Shown piece after piece: positions 1 to 7,608 of a DNA stretch of 64,000 nt. Made by a program: the position numbers and the translations under genes. Within the stretch, counting starts at the first letter, position 1. Each line of letters begins with the position of its first letter. The stretch covers positions 124,001 through 188,000 of the forward strand of contig JALNWQ010000004.1 of assembly GCA_023230855.1 (NCBI GenBank), given 5' to 3'. Source of the stretch: Solirubrobacteraceae bacterium. Lineage in GTDB: Bacteria; Actinomycetota; Thermoleophilia; Solirubrobacterales; Solirubrobacteraceae. The notes under the pieces were generated by a model that was not told the origin of the DNA, searched no databases, and saw only the letters and a list, made by a program, of their open reading frames with translations.

Positions 1-137
1 TCTTGGGTCGGTCGGTCCGTCAGCTCGCTGGCCACCAACGCAGCACCGCCGGCCAGGAGGTAACCGTCGGACTCGGGGAGCGAGAAGAACAGCCGGGCGA
101 CCTCGCGCTGAAACTCGGTGAGGGCCGAAGCGTCCAA
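1..137 (-). CDS. AbiEii/AbiGii-type nucleotidyltransferase toxin, N-terminal part
   Basis: Only the first 45 codons lie in the window; the gene runs off the left edge. Reading starts at a TTG at 137-135, two bases after the stop of the XRE gene, so the two are probably translationally coupled. The visible protein contains FQREVARLFFSLPES followed by LLAGGAALVASEL. This is the layout of the AbiEii/AbiGii nucleotidyltransferase family, where a GG-A-L helix precedes the catalytic acidic residues. The catalytic residues themselves are outside the window. In known type IV toxin-antitoxin and abortive-infection modules, such a protein is the growth-inhibiting partner and its upstream neighbour the antitoxin. 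The family call is from the N-terminus and gene order only. The TTG start is unproven. Confidence 0.65.
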   Translation of the reverse strand, partial: MDASALTEFQREVARLFFSLPESDGYLLAGGAALVASELTDRPTQ

Positions 138-139
138 CG

Positions 140-664
140 CTACGCCGCCGGTGTCGCGGTCACGGCCGGTTGGACGACGCGCGCCCACGCCGTCCTGATT
201 GCGTCAGGGACGACGAGCTCGTCCCACAGGTCGACCAGCAGAGCACCGTCGATGTAGCGCAGGATGTCCTCGTTGGCGCCCTCACGCAGAACGGTCTCGT
301 AGACCCGTGCGCGATCGGCGCGATCACGCAGATCGAACCGGCGACCCGGCTCCGACCAGTTGAGGTGCAGCGGCAGCTCGATCTCCGCGAACGCGTGGTC
401 GAGGGAGAGCCGGGGAAGGACGGTCGGGACGATCGCCGTGCGGCCATGGCCGATCGGGTGCTCGACGAACTCGATCCGCGGCTGGAGCGCCAGATCAAAA
501 CCGGCGGCGCCCGCGATCCTCGCGGCGGTCTCCACGTTCGGCGACTTACGACCATGCTCGTAGGCCGAGAGGGTCGGACGGGAGGTGCCAGCACGCTTGG
601 CCAAGACCTCCTGAGAGACGCCCGCCGCGTGACGGGCACGGGTGAGGAGATCGGCTGCGATCAC
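140..664 (-). CDS. XRE-family HTH antitoxin-like regulator
   Basis: The protein has 174 residues when started at the GTG at 664. A longer upstream frame exists but overlaps the likely operator and the PIN remnant. Residues about 3-55 form a Cro/C1-type helix-turn-helix, including GVSQEVLAKRAGTSRPTLSAYEHGR. The remaining 115 residues have no motif I can name. They contain an acidic/aromatic segment (YIDGALLVDLWDELVVP) that may bind the partner protein. The downstream gene is an AbiEii-like nucleotidyltransferase with a 2-bp gap, so this is most likely the antitoxin and autorepressor of that module. Inverted GTATC/GATAC half-sites immediately upstream fit autoregulation. Confidence 0.75.
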   Translation of the reverse strand: MIAADLLTRARHAAGVSQEVLAKRAGTSRPTLSAYEHGRKSPNVETAARIAGAAGFDLALQPRIEFVEHPIGHGRTAIVPTVLPRLSLDHAFAEIELPLHLNWSEPGRRFDLRDRADRARVYETVLREGANEDILRYIDGALLVDLWDELVVPDAIRTAWARVVQPAVTATPAA

Positions 665-673
665 CCGGCCAGT

Positions 674-707
674 GTATCTGATTGGATACGGACCACGTTG
701 CCGTATC
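674..707 (-). promoter_or_regulatory. Candidate operator of the XRE/AbiEii module
   Basis: GTATC (674-678) and GATAC (685-689) form an inverted repeat with a 6-bp spacer. GATACGG (685-691) is also inverted against CCGTATC (701-707). The sites lie 10-43 bp upstream of the GTG at 664, where an autoregulating XRE protein would bind. The segment is AT-richer than its surroundings. Binding is inferred. Confidence 0.45.
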
Positions 708-980
708 AGGACGTGATCGCCACCGGCACACGGTCGTCGTCGCGCGTGAACAGCGTGAGTTCGTGCACGCGAGTCGCCGCGGCGATCAACAGATCCATCG
801 ACGGCGGCGAGGCTGGAGACCGCGCTCGCCAGCAACGGTCACCAGGAGTCCCCACGCACGCGCCTCGTCGGGGAGTACCGGGAGCGGGTCGAAGCACGCT
901 TCGATGTCCACCAGGCGGGCGACGCGAACGGCCCGAGCTGCGGTGCTCGGAGCGCGGCCGACCCCGAAGTGCAACTCGCG
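706..980 (-). pseudogene. PIN-domain (VapC-like) toxin remnant, 5'-truncated and frameshifted
   Basis: On the minus strand, one frame reads ELHFGV, then VRVARLVDIEACFDP and ARAWGLLVTVAGERGLQPRRR, ending at a stop near 786. A second frame takes over with SMDLLIAAATRVHELTLFTRDDDRV and stops at 706. Joined, these match the middle and C-terminal half of a VapC-type PIN ribonuclease: the ELHFGV helix, then DLLIAA carrying the conserved acidic residue, then the TRD segment. The N-terminal third with the first catalytic Asp is absent, and upstream sequence runs into the tRNA-Phe terminator. One indel around 790-800 breaks the frame. The gene is therefore dead. Its position between a tRNA and a living toxin-antitoxin pair suggests turnover of accessory DNA at this tRNA. 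Confidence 0.65.
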
Positions 981-1033
981 TACCCCGAGAACGCGACCCT
1001 CGCCGCTCGAATCGCCCTCACCCCGAGAACGAG

Positions 1034-1059
1034 AAAGGCCCCGCTCGTGCAGGGCCTTT
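1034..1059 (-). terminator. Hairpin terminator after tRNA-Phe
   Basis: AAAGGCCC (1034-1041) and GGGCCTTT (1052-1059) form an 8-bp stem around a 10-nt loop, 7 bases beyond the tRNA 3' end on the minus strand. The stem ends in A:T pairs, which gives a short T-run in the transcript. Confidence 0.6.
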
Positions 1060-1065
1060 CCGGAG

Positions 1066-1138
1066 TGGCGAGACCGGGACTCGAACCCGGGACACCACGA
1101 TTTTCAGTCGTGTGCTCTACCAGCTGAGCTATCTCGCC
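1066..1138 (-). tRNA. tRNA-Phe (anticodon GAA)
   Basis: The 73-nt gene has a 7-bp acceptor stem (GGCGAGA with TCTCGCC), discriminator A and a D-arm with AGCTCAGCTGGTAGAGC. The anticodon stem CACGA/TCGTG closes the loop CTGAAAA, giving anticodon GAA. The T-arm is CCGGGTTCGAGTCCCGG. CCA is not encoded. A hairpin terminator follows. The neighbouring PIN remnant and AbiEii module suggest this tRNA borders an accessory region, although no attachment-site duplication was seen inside the window. Confidence 0.97.
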
Positions 1139-1236
1139 GCGGTCCGACAGGGTATCGGGTGCCCGGGTGGGGTGCGGCGTCGCGCGCGCGACGGGCCCGG
1201 CGCCGGCGGGCACCCGGCGCCCGCGGATCGCACCCG

Positions 1237-2322
1237 TCAGTCGACGCAGGGATGCGGCAGCGCCGCCAGGAGCGGCAGCGGATCGATCGCCCGGGCACGG
1301 TTGTCGGCCCACGGGATCGGCCGGATCTCGAAGTGCAGGTGCGGATCGTAGTTGCCGCCCGAGCGGCCGACGTCGGCGACGTGCTGGCCGGCCGCCACCC
1401 GCTGGCCGGCCTTGACGACGATCGTTCCGGGCTTGAGGTGCAGGTAGCCGTAGGCGCGGCCGTCGTCACCGTCGATGACGAGCGTCCACCCACCCCCGCC
1501 GTCGTCCCACCAGGTGCGCGACACCGTTCCCGCGGTGTAGGCGACGGCGGGCGGGTAGGCGTCGAACGTTCCGATGTCGTGCCCGTTGTGGGCGCGACCG
1601 CCGCCCCGTCCGGCCTGGAACCGCTGGCCCGACACCGTGCGGAAGTTGCAACGACCCTGCACCGGGAAGACGTGGCCGCCGGGCCCGGGAGTGGCCTTCG
1701 GCGTCGCGGGCTTGGTCGCGGAGCGCCGCTCTCGCACGCGCAGGTTGCGGGCGACGGGCACGCCACGACGACGGGCGCGGTGACCGGTGGTGTCGACCGC
1801 GATCACGCGCACGCGATACCGACCGGGCCGGGCGGCCATCTCGGCGTCCACCGGCTGGCGGACGGTCGTGCCGGACTGGACGGTGCCCAGGTCCTGCCGC
1901 ATGACGAGCTTGTGGGTGCTGCGGTCCTCGTACCGGAGCTGGACGCGCGCGACGGTCCGGCGGCGCGCGTCGATCCGGAAGCGGACCACGGGAGCCTTGC
2001 CCCCGACGGGCCAGGTCGCGCGGGAGATCGAGAAGCGCGTCAGCTTGGCGCGGACGCGCGCAGGGGTGAGCTTGGCGATCGTGCCACCCGATCCGGCGGC
2101 GGGACCGGACGTGGTGGGCGCGGCGGCCGGGGCCGACGCGGTCGTCAGTCCGGTCCCCGGGGCGACGGAGCCCGAACCGGTCCCCGTCGACGTCGGTGCG
2201 GTGGCCGCCTGGGCCTCCGCACCGACGTCGACGCACGGCAGCGCAACGGCGGCAACCAACACCGCTGCCGTGAGCATCGGGAGCCGGGCAGGGCTCCCGG
2301 TGCGTGGTTGTGCCCGCGACAT
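1237..2322 (-). CDS. Secreted M23-family metallopeptidase
   Basis: This is a 361-residue exported protein started at the ATG at 2322. Residues about 1-40 carry an Arg, a hydrophobic stretch (LTAAVLVAAVALP) and an Ala-rich exit, which fits a signal peptide. A Thr/Ser/Ala/Pro/Gly-rich linker follows. Residues about 90-205 form an Arg-rich beta domain of unknown role. The C-terminal about 130 residues are an LytM/M23 (peptidase family of lysostaphin) domain with the zinc-binding motifs HNGHD and HLHFE, and with GHDIGTF and YGYLHL segments. These enzymes cleave peptide cross-links of peptidoglycan or act as division/autolysin factors. The gene is divergent from a TetR gene with repeats between them, so it may be a target of that regulator. 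Confidence 0.88.
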   Translation of the reverse strand: MSRAQPRTGSPARLPMLTAAVLVAAVALPCVDVGAEAQAATAPTSTGTGSGSVAPGTGLTTASAPAAAPTTSGPAAGSGGTIAKLTPARVRAKLTRFSISRATWPVGGKAPVVRFRIDARRRTVARVQLRYEDRSTHKLVMRQDLGTVQSGTTVRQPVDAEMAARPGRYRVRVIAVDTTGHRARRRGVPVARNLRVRERRSATKPATPKATPGPGGHVFPVQGRCNFRTVSGQRFQAGRGGGRAHNGHDIGTFDAYPPAVAYTAGTVSRTWWDDGGGGWTLVIDGDDGRAYGYLHLKPGTIVVKAGQRVAAGQHVADVGRSGGNYDPHLHFEIRPIPWADNRARAIDPLPLLAALPHPCVD

Positions 2323-2368
2323 GGCCCGGTGAATCTGGCGGCTGACGCACCCCACCGGGCCCGGTTGG

Positions 2369-2443
2369 AGGTTCGCTGCAGGTTCAGCGGCCCCCGAGCG
2401 TGGCGATCGTGCAGGTTCGCTGCAGGTTCGGCCGATCCTGCAC
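2369..2443. promoter_or_regulatory. Divergent operator region with duplicated AGGTTC repeats
   Basis: AGGTTCGCTGCAGGTTC occurs exactly twice (2369-2385 and 2413-2429), 44 bp apart, giving four AGGTTC half-sites. In addition GTGCAGG (2409-2415) is inverted against CCTGCAC (2437-2443). The block sits between the start of the M23 peptidase and the start of the TetR regulator. This is the classic position for a TetR autoregulatory operator. Which repeat is bound cannot be told from sequence. Confidence 0.5.
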
Positions 2444-2481
2444 GACGGATCGCGCGAGGCAGGGGCGCTAGCCTCCCGCCG

Positions 2482-3117
2482 GTGCCTCCCCCGTCCACGC
2501 CCACGGCGCGCCGCACCCAGGCCGAGCGCCGGGCGGTGACGCGTGCGTCGATCACCGCCGCCGCCCTCGCCGTGCTCGCGGCGGAGGGCTTCGCCGCCAT
2601 GACCTTCGCGCGCGTGGCAGAGCGGGCCGGGGTGTCGCGGGGGGCGGTCCTGCACTACTTCCCGCGCAAGGGCGACCTCGTCGTCGCCGCGATCGAGGAC
2701 GGCGTCGCCGCCGCGATGCGGACGCTGCGCGACGTGGCTACCCGGGCATCCGGTCCCGACCGGGACGGACAGGTGCTGGACGCGGTCTACGGCATCTTCC
2801 GGGACGAGCTGTACCGCGGGTTCCTCGCCGCGCAGGTCGAGGCCCGCGACGACGCCGTGCTCCACGAGCGGCTCGCCGGCATCGTCGCCGCGACGAACCT
2901 CGAGATCGCGGCGATCACCCTCGCCGCGTGGGACCTGCCGACGGACGAGGACACCGAGACGCTGGTGCGGCTCGTCACCGCGACGGTGCGCGGACTGGCC
3001 CTGCTGGACCCCCCGGGAACGCGCCACGACGATGCGACCTGGGCCCTGGCGCGCCGATCGTTCGCCCGGGCGATCGGTGAGCGGCGCGGCCGGCGTTCCG
3101 ATAGACCGGACGCTTGA
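2482..3117 (+). CDS. TetR-family transcriptional regulator
   Basis: The protein has 211 residues from the GTG at 2482. Residues about 14-60 are the TetR helix-turn-helix (ITAAALAVLAAEGFAAMTFARV, then AERAGVSRGAVLHYFPRKGDLV), including the typical HYF and K-xx-L end of the recognition helix. The C-terminal domain (about 70-205) is helical and rich in Ala/Asp/Arg, with no recognisable ligand signature. A repeat-rich intergenic region separates it from a divergent M23 peptidase. TetR proteins usually repress themselves and a neighbour, so the peptidase is the first candidate target. The monooxygenase gene 156 bp downstream on the same strand is the second. Confidence 0.85.
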   Translation: MPPPSTPTARRTQAERRAVTRASITAAALAVLAAEGFAAMTFARVAERAGVSRGAVLHYFPRKGDLVVAAIEDGVAAAMRTLRDVATRASGPDRDGQVLDAVYGIFRDELYRGFLAAQVEARDDAVLHERLAGIVAATNLEIAAITLAAWDLPTDEDTETLVRLVTATVRGLALLDPPGTRHDDATWALARRSFARAIGERRGRRSDRPDA

Positions 3118-3273
3118 CCGGTTGATCGACGGGGGCACGGTCGGCGGTCACCAACCGACGCGCCGATCACTGCTCGTCGTGACGTCCTGATGCTGGCCGG
3201 TGTTGCGACGGCGGCCCTCGGCCTAGCCCGGTCCACATTGACAGGATGGCCGTCCGGTTTCTATCGTCGGCCC

Positions 3274-4782
3274 ATGAGTGGATCGCAACACGCGACCGAC
3301 GTCCACGTCCTCATCGTCGGCGCGGGGATGTCCGGCATCGCGATGGGCGTTGCGCTGCGGCGGGCCGGGATCGACGACCTGCTGATCGTCGAGAAGGGCG
3401 ACGCCGTCGGCGGGACCTGGCGCGAGAACACGTACCCCGGGGTGGCCTGCGACGTTGTCGCGCGCTGCTACTGCTTCTCGTTCGCCCCGAACCCGGCGTG
3501 GAGCACATGGCTTCCCGGCGGCGCGGAGATCCGCGCGTACTTCGAGGGCGTCGCGCGCGATCACGGCCTGCTCGAGCGGACCCGGTTCGGGGTCGAGGTG
3601 ACGCAGGCGCGCTGGGCGGGCGACCGCTGGCGGGTCGCCACGCGCGACGGCGGGACGATCACCGCCCGCGCGCTCGTCACCGCCTGCGGGATCCTCCACC
3701 ACCCCGTCGTACCCGACATCCCCGGCCTGGACCGGTTCGCGGGTCCCGCGTTCCACACCGCGCGATGGAACCACGACGTCGATCCGACCGGCCGGCGCGT
3801 CGGGATCATCGGCACCGGCTCGACGAGCGCCCAGATCACCCCGGCCCTGGCCGGCGTGGCCGCCGACGTCACGGTGTTCCAGCGCACCGCGCAGTGGATC
3901 CTCCCGCTACCCAACCGCAGGCTCCGTCCCGCCTCGGCGGCGTTGTTCCGGCGGTTCCCGCGGCTCAACCGGCTGGCGCACCGCGGCTACAGCCGGTTCT
4001 ACGACTGGACGTTCGCCGAGGCGACGCGGCGTCCGGGCCTGCAGCGGCGGATGTTCTCGGCGCTGTGCCGGTGGAACCTGCGTCGCGTGCGCGATCCCGA
4101 GCTGCGCCGGCGTCTCACCCCGGCCGACGATCCGATGTGCCGGCGTCTCGTCATGTCGTGGTCGTACTACGACGCGATCCAGCGTCCGGACGTGACGCTC
4201 GTCGACCGCCGGATCCGCGAGGTCGTCCCCGACGGGATCGTGACCGAGGACGGCGCCCACCATCCCTTGGACGTTCTGGTCCTCGCGACCGGGTTCGACA
4301 CGCGCGCCTACATGCGTCCGATCGACGTCGTGGGGTGCGACGGCACCCGGCTTGACGACGTCTGGGGCGACACGCCGCGCGCCTACCGGACGGTCGCGGT
4401 TCCCCGGTTCCCGAGCTTCTTCGTGCTCTTGGGCCCCCACAGCCCGGTCGGCAACCAGTCGCTCGTGGCCATCGCCGAGGTGCAGGCGCGGTGGATCACC
4501 GAGGCGATCGGCCTGCTCGACGCTGCCGACGTCGGCGGCGTCGTCCCGCGCGAGGACGTCACCGCCGCGTACAACGCTCGGATGCTCGCCGCGATGGGCG
4601 ACACCGCATGGACCGGCGGCTGCGACAGCTGGTACCTGGACGGCGACGGCCTGCCGCTCGCCTGGCCATGGACGCCGCGCGAGCACGGACGGATGCTGGC
4701 GACCGTCGACCGGTCGGAGCTGGAGCTGCTGCCGGCCGGCGCGGCGTCGGCGGCCGCGACCGCGACCGCGACCGCGGATTGA
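3274..4782 (+). CDS. Class B flavin monooxygenase, Baeyer-Villiger type
   Basis: The protein has 502 residues. The FAD-binding Rossmann motif GAGMSG lies at residues 16-21. It is followed by the aromatic FAD-contact segment GGTWRENTYPGVACD. The Baeyer-Villiger fingerprint F-x-G-x3-H-x3-W is present as FAGPAFHTARW near residues 154-164. The NADPH-binding GTGSTSAQ lies near 179-186. ATGFD near residue 348 is the second conserved site. These enzymes use NADPH and O2 to insert oxygen beside a carbonyl, or to hydroxylate soft heteroatoms; the substrate cannot be read from sequence. The C-terminal end is a low-complexity Ala/Thr tail. The ATG at 3274 is chosen because it directly precedes the Rossmann strand. 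The gene is convergent with the helicase gene. Confidence 0.85.
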   Translation: MSGSQHATDVHVLIVGAGMSGIAMGVALRRAGIDDLLIVEKGDAVGGTWRENTYPGVACDVVARCYCFSFAPNPAWSTWLPGGAEIRAYFEGVARDHGLLERTRFGVEVTQARWAGDRWRVATRDGGTITARALVTACGILHHPVVPDIPGLDRFAGPAFHTARWNHDVDPTGRRVGIIGTGSTSAQITPALAGVAADVTVFQRTAQWILPLPNRRLRPASAALFRRFPRLNRLAHRGYSRFYDWTFAEATRRPGLQRRMFSALCRWNLRRVRDPELRRRLTPADDPMCRRLVMSWSYYDAIQRPDVTLVDRRIREVVPDGIVTEDGAHHPLDVLVLATGFDTRAYMRPIDVVGCDGTRLDDVWGDTPRAYRTVAVPRFPSFFVLLGPHSPVGNQSLVAIAEVQARWITEAIGLLDAADVGGVVPREDVTAAYNARMLAAMGDTAWTGGCDSWYLDGDGLPLAWPWTPREHGRMLATVDRSELELLPAGAASAAATATATAD

Positions 4783-4807
4783 ACTCACCCTTCCCGGAAG
4801 GCGACAC

Positions 4808-7453
4808 TCACGCGCCGGCCGCGACCCGGTTCAGCAGCTCCAGCGCCCCGGCCTTGTGGAGCGGCTCGTTGAGGTTGCCGCACTTCGGGGACTGCACGCA
4901 CGACGGGCAGCCGGACTCGCACGGGCACTCGCGGATCATCCGGCGGGCGTCGTCGGTCCACGTCTCGAACTCGCGGAACGCCTGGCGGGCGATGCCGACG
5001 CCGCCGACGTGCCCCTCGTAGACGATGATCGTCGGCCCGCCGGTCTGCGGGTGGATGTTCGTCGACAGGCCACCGACGTCCCAGCGGTCGCACATCGCCA
5101 GCAGCGGCAGCACCGCGATCTGGCCGTGCTCGGCGGCATGGAGCGACCCGAGGACGTGCTCCGACGGGAACGGCACGTGCCCGGACCCGTCGCCCTGATC
5201 GTCGGCCGACGGATCCAGTCCTCCGGTCCCGATCACCGGCCCCGGCTCGTACCAGACCGCCTCGGCGCGAAAGCTCACCGACGGCAGGTCCACGGTGTGC
5301 AGGTCGATCACCTCGCCCGACCCGACCCGTCGCCGCTGGTACGCCAGGACGGTGTCGGTGACGGTCACCTCGCCCAGGTGCAGGTCGATGCCTCCTCCCC
5401 CGTCGGTCCCGCCGCCGCCCCCGCCCGCCCAGGGACGCAGCACGCGGTGGTCGAGGAGCCGCTCGAAGGTGATCTCGATCTCGCGCTTGGGCTCCGTCCA
5501 CCAGGTGCCCGAGAACGGCTCGACGACGGCGTACCCGCGCTCCAGGTCGAGGTCCTGCACCTCGTAGCGCGCCCCGGCGTGCAGGTACACCGCCCCGGGG
5601 TGCACGGTCGCGGGGGCCTTGTCCCACTCGACGTGACCGAGCTCCTCGCCCGTGGACCCGTCGACGATGACGACCCGGCGACCGGTCGCGCTGCGCAGGC
5701 CCAGCTCGCCCGCCGGGAACGCGTGACCGTCGGTCGGCCGGAACGCGCCACGCCGCTCCCGCAGCAGGCCGTGACGCTCGAGCTCCTCGGCGTGCGCCCG
5801 CCACCGCGGCCCGAGCATCGGCTCGTCGCGCTCGTCGAGCGGCGCCTCGTATGCGGCGCACAGCAGGTGCGCCAGGTGGATCGGCTCGTTCTCGTGGCGG
5901 ACGATCGCGGCCTCCACCGGCCGGTCGAGGAAGTCGTCGGGGTGCCGGCAGAAGTACTGGTCGAGCGCGTCCTCCCCGGCGACGTACACCGCCAGGCCCC
6001 GCGCCCGACGCCCGGCGCGCCCCCACATCTGTCGGAGCGACGCGACGGTGCCGGGGAAGGTCACGACGACGCTCGCGTCCAACCGGCCGATGTCGATCCC
6101 CAGCTCGAGCGCGCTCGTCGTCACGACGCAGCGGACCTCGCCGGCGACGAGCCGCCGCTCCAGGTCGTGCCGTTGCGCGGTGGTGTACCCGGCGCGGTAC
6201 GCGATGACCCGTCCGGCGAGGTCGGGCCGGCGGCGCTCCTCCAGCTCGTCGGCGGTGAGCCCGGCGGTGACCTCGACCCCCTTGCGGGACCGGACGAAGC
6301 AGATGACCGACGCCCCGGACTCGACGAGGTCGGCGAGCAGGTCGGCCGCCTCGGACAGCGCGGATCGTCGCCGGCGGCCGGCGATGAGCTCGGCCGCGTC
6401 GAGCAGCTCGACGTCCGGGTTGGACGGCGGCGGTGGGTCGTCGGCCCCGCGCTCGCGCCGGACCCGCGCGGCGGTGGCGTGCTGGTCGTCGTCCTCGTCG
6501 AACAGCGGCGGGTTCCACATCGCGATCCGTCGTCCCGCCGACGGCGACCCGTCCTCGTCGACGAGCGTCACGTCGTCCAGCCCGGTGAGCGCCTCGGCGT
6601 GCTCGACGGGGTTGGCGATCGTCGCCGACGCCAGGAGGAAGCGGACCCGCTCCTCGGACCGTTGGTGATCGTTCACGTCGTGCGAACGATCGCCAAGCGT
6701 CCCGTCGGGCCGGGCCGCGTCGCGTCCGGTGGCGCCGCCGCGCGCCGTCAAGTCCTCCCGGCGACGGGCCGGCCGCGCCGCCCGTCCCCCGCCCGGCAAC
6801 GCCACCGTGCCCTGGGCCCGCGCGGCGACGCGGCGCAGGCGGCGCAGGACGTTGGCGACGTGCGACCCGAACACGCCGCGGTACACGTGCGCCTCGTCGA
6901 CGACGACGATCCTCAGCCGGACGAGGAAGTCGGTCCACAGGTCGGGTCGCGGCAGGATCCCGACGTGGAGCATGTCGGGGTTGGTGATGACGATCCGGGC
7001 CCGGGTGCGGACGTCGCGGCGGGCCTCGCGCGGGGTGTCGCCGTCGTAGATCGCGACCGGCAGCCGGTCGCCTAGGCCGAACGACGCGAGCGATCGTGCC
7101 TGGTCCTGCGCCAGCGCCTTCGTCGGGTAGAGCAGCAGCGCCCGGGCGCCCGGCTCGCGCAGCAGCGCGTCGAGCAGCGGCAGCTGGAAGCAGAGCGACT
7201 TGCCGGACGCGGTGCCGGTGGTCACGACGAACGGGCGTGGGGACGGCACGGCGACCGCGGCGGCCTGGTGCGCGTAAAGCCGCTCGACGCCACGGCGACG
7301 CAGCGCGTCGCGCAGGTCCGGGTGGAGCACGTCGGGCAGCGGTGCAGTCGACGCCGGCCGGGCCCCCTCGAACGCCTCGCGGACGAGCCGTCCGTCGTCG
7401 CGTCCCCCGGCGAGCAGGGCGCTCCACGGATCGGCGGACGGCGACGACGACAT
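4808..7453 (-). CDS. DEAD/DEAH-box helicase with DUF1998 domain (MrfA/Hrq1 type)
   Basis: The protein has 881 residues. Helicase motif I is TGTASGKS at 79-86. Motif II is VVVDEAHVYRG near 190. Motif III-like LLASAT is followed by a helicase C-terminal domain with TSALELGIDIG and QMWGRAGRRA. A low-complexity insert lies between motif II and LLASAT. The C-terminal third carries the DUF1998 zinc module, with C-P-C-x3-G-C-P-S-C and KCGNLN near the end. This architecture is that of Bacillus MrfA (YprA), a 3'-5' helicase in mitomycin C repair, and of the core of Hrq1. A role in crosslink or bulky-lesion repair is therefore likely, by family. The gene stands alone on the minus strand. Confidence 0.9.
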   Translation of the reverse strand: MSSSPSADPWSALLAGGRDDGRLVREAFEGARPASTAPLPDVLHPDLRDALRRRGVERLYAHQAAAVAVPSPRPFVVTTGTASGKSLCFQLPLLDALLREPGARALLLYPTKALAQDQARSLASFGLGDRLPVAIYDGDTPREARRDVRTRARIVITNPDMLHVGILPRPDLWTDFLVRLRIVVVDEAHVYRGVFGSHVANVLRRLRRVAARAQGTVALPGGGRAARPARRREDLTARGGATGRDAARPDGTLGDRSHDVNDHQRSEERVRFLLASATIANPVEHAEALTGLDDVTLVDEDGSPSAGRRIAMWNPPLFDEDDDQHATAARVRRERGADDPPPPSNPDVELLDAAELIAGRRRRSALSEAADLLADLVESGASVICFVRSRKGVEVTAGLTADELEERRRPDLAGRVIAYRAGYTTAQRHDLERRLVAGEVRCVVTTSALELGIDIGRLDASVVVTFPGTVASLRQMWGRAGRRARGLAVYVAGEDALDQYFCRHPDDFLDRPVEAAIVRHENEPIHLAHLLCAAYEAPLDERDEPMLGPRWRAHAEELERHGLLRERRGAFRPTDGHAFPAGELGLRSATGRRVVIVDGSTGEELGHVEWDKAPATVHPGAVYLHAGARYEVQDLDLERGYAVVEPFSGTWWTEPKREIEITFERLLDHRVLRPWAGGGGGGTDGGGGIDLHLGEVTVTDTVLAYQRRRVGSGEVIDLHTVDLPSVSFRAEAVWYEPGPVIGTGGLDPSADDQGDGSGHVPFPSEHVLGSLHAAEHGQIAVLPLLAMCDRWDVGGLSTNIHPQTGGPTIIVYEGHVGGVGIARQAFREFETWTDDARRMIRECPCESGCPSCVQSPKCGNLNEPLHKAGALELLNRVAAGA

Positions 7454-7491
7454 CCCCTCCAGTGTGGCGGGTCGTCGGCGACGGCCCGGCG

Positions 7492-7608
7492 TCAGCGGAC
7501 CGTCAGTCGCCGCACTGCGGACGTCCCGGCGATGTAGGGGTAGCCCTTCGCGGGGCTGGTCGTGGCGCGGAGCCGGATCCGGCCGCCGACCCGGACCCCG
7601 ACGCCCCG
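7492..7608 (-). pseudogene. Start-less coding-like fragment
   Basis: Directly behind the metallo-hydrolase stop, a minus-strand frame of 38 codons without a start codon reads RVGGRIRLRATTSPAKGYPY then IAGTSAVRRLTVR and stops at 7492. Codon use is G/C-ending and the text resembles the last strands of a secreted beta domain. It may be the 3' end of a lost gene, or chance. I cannot assign a family. Confidence 0.2.
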
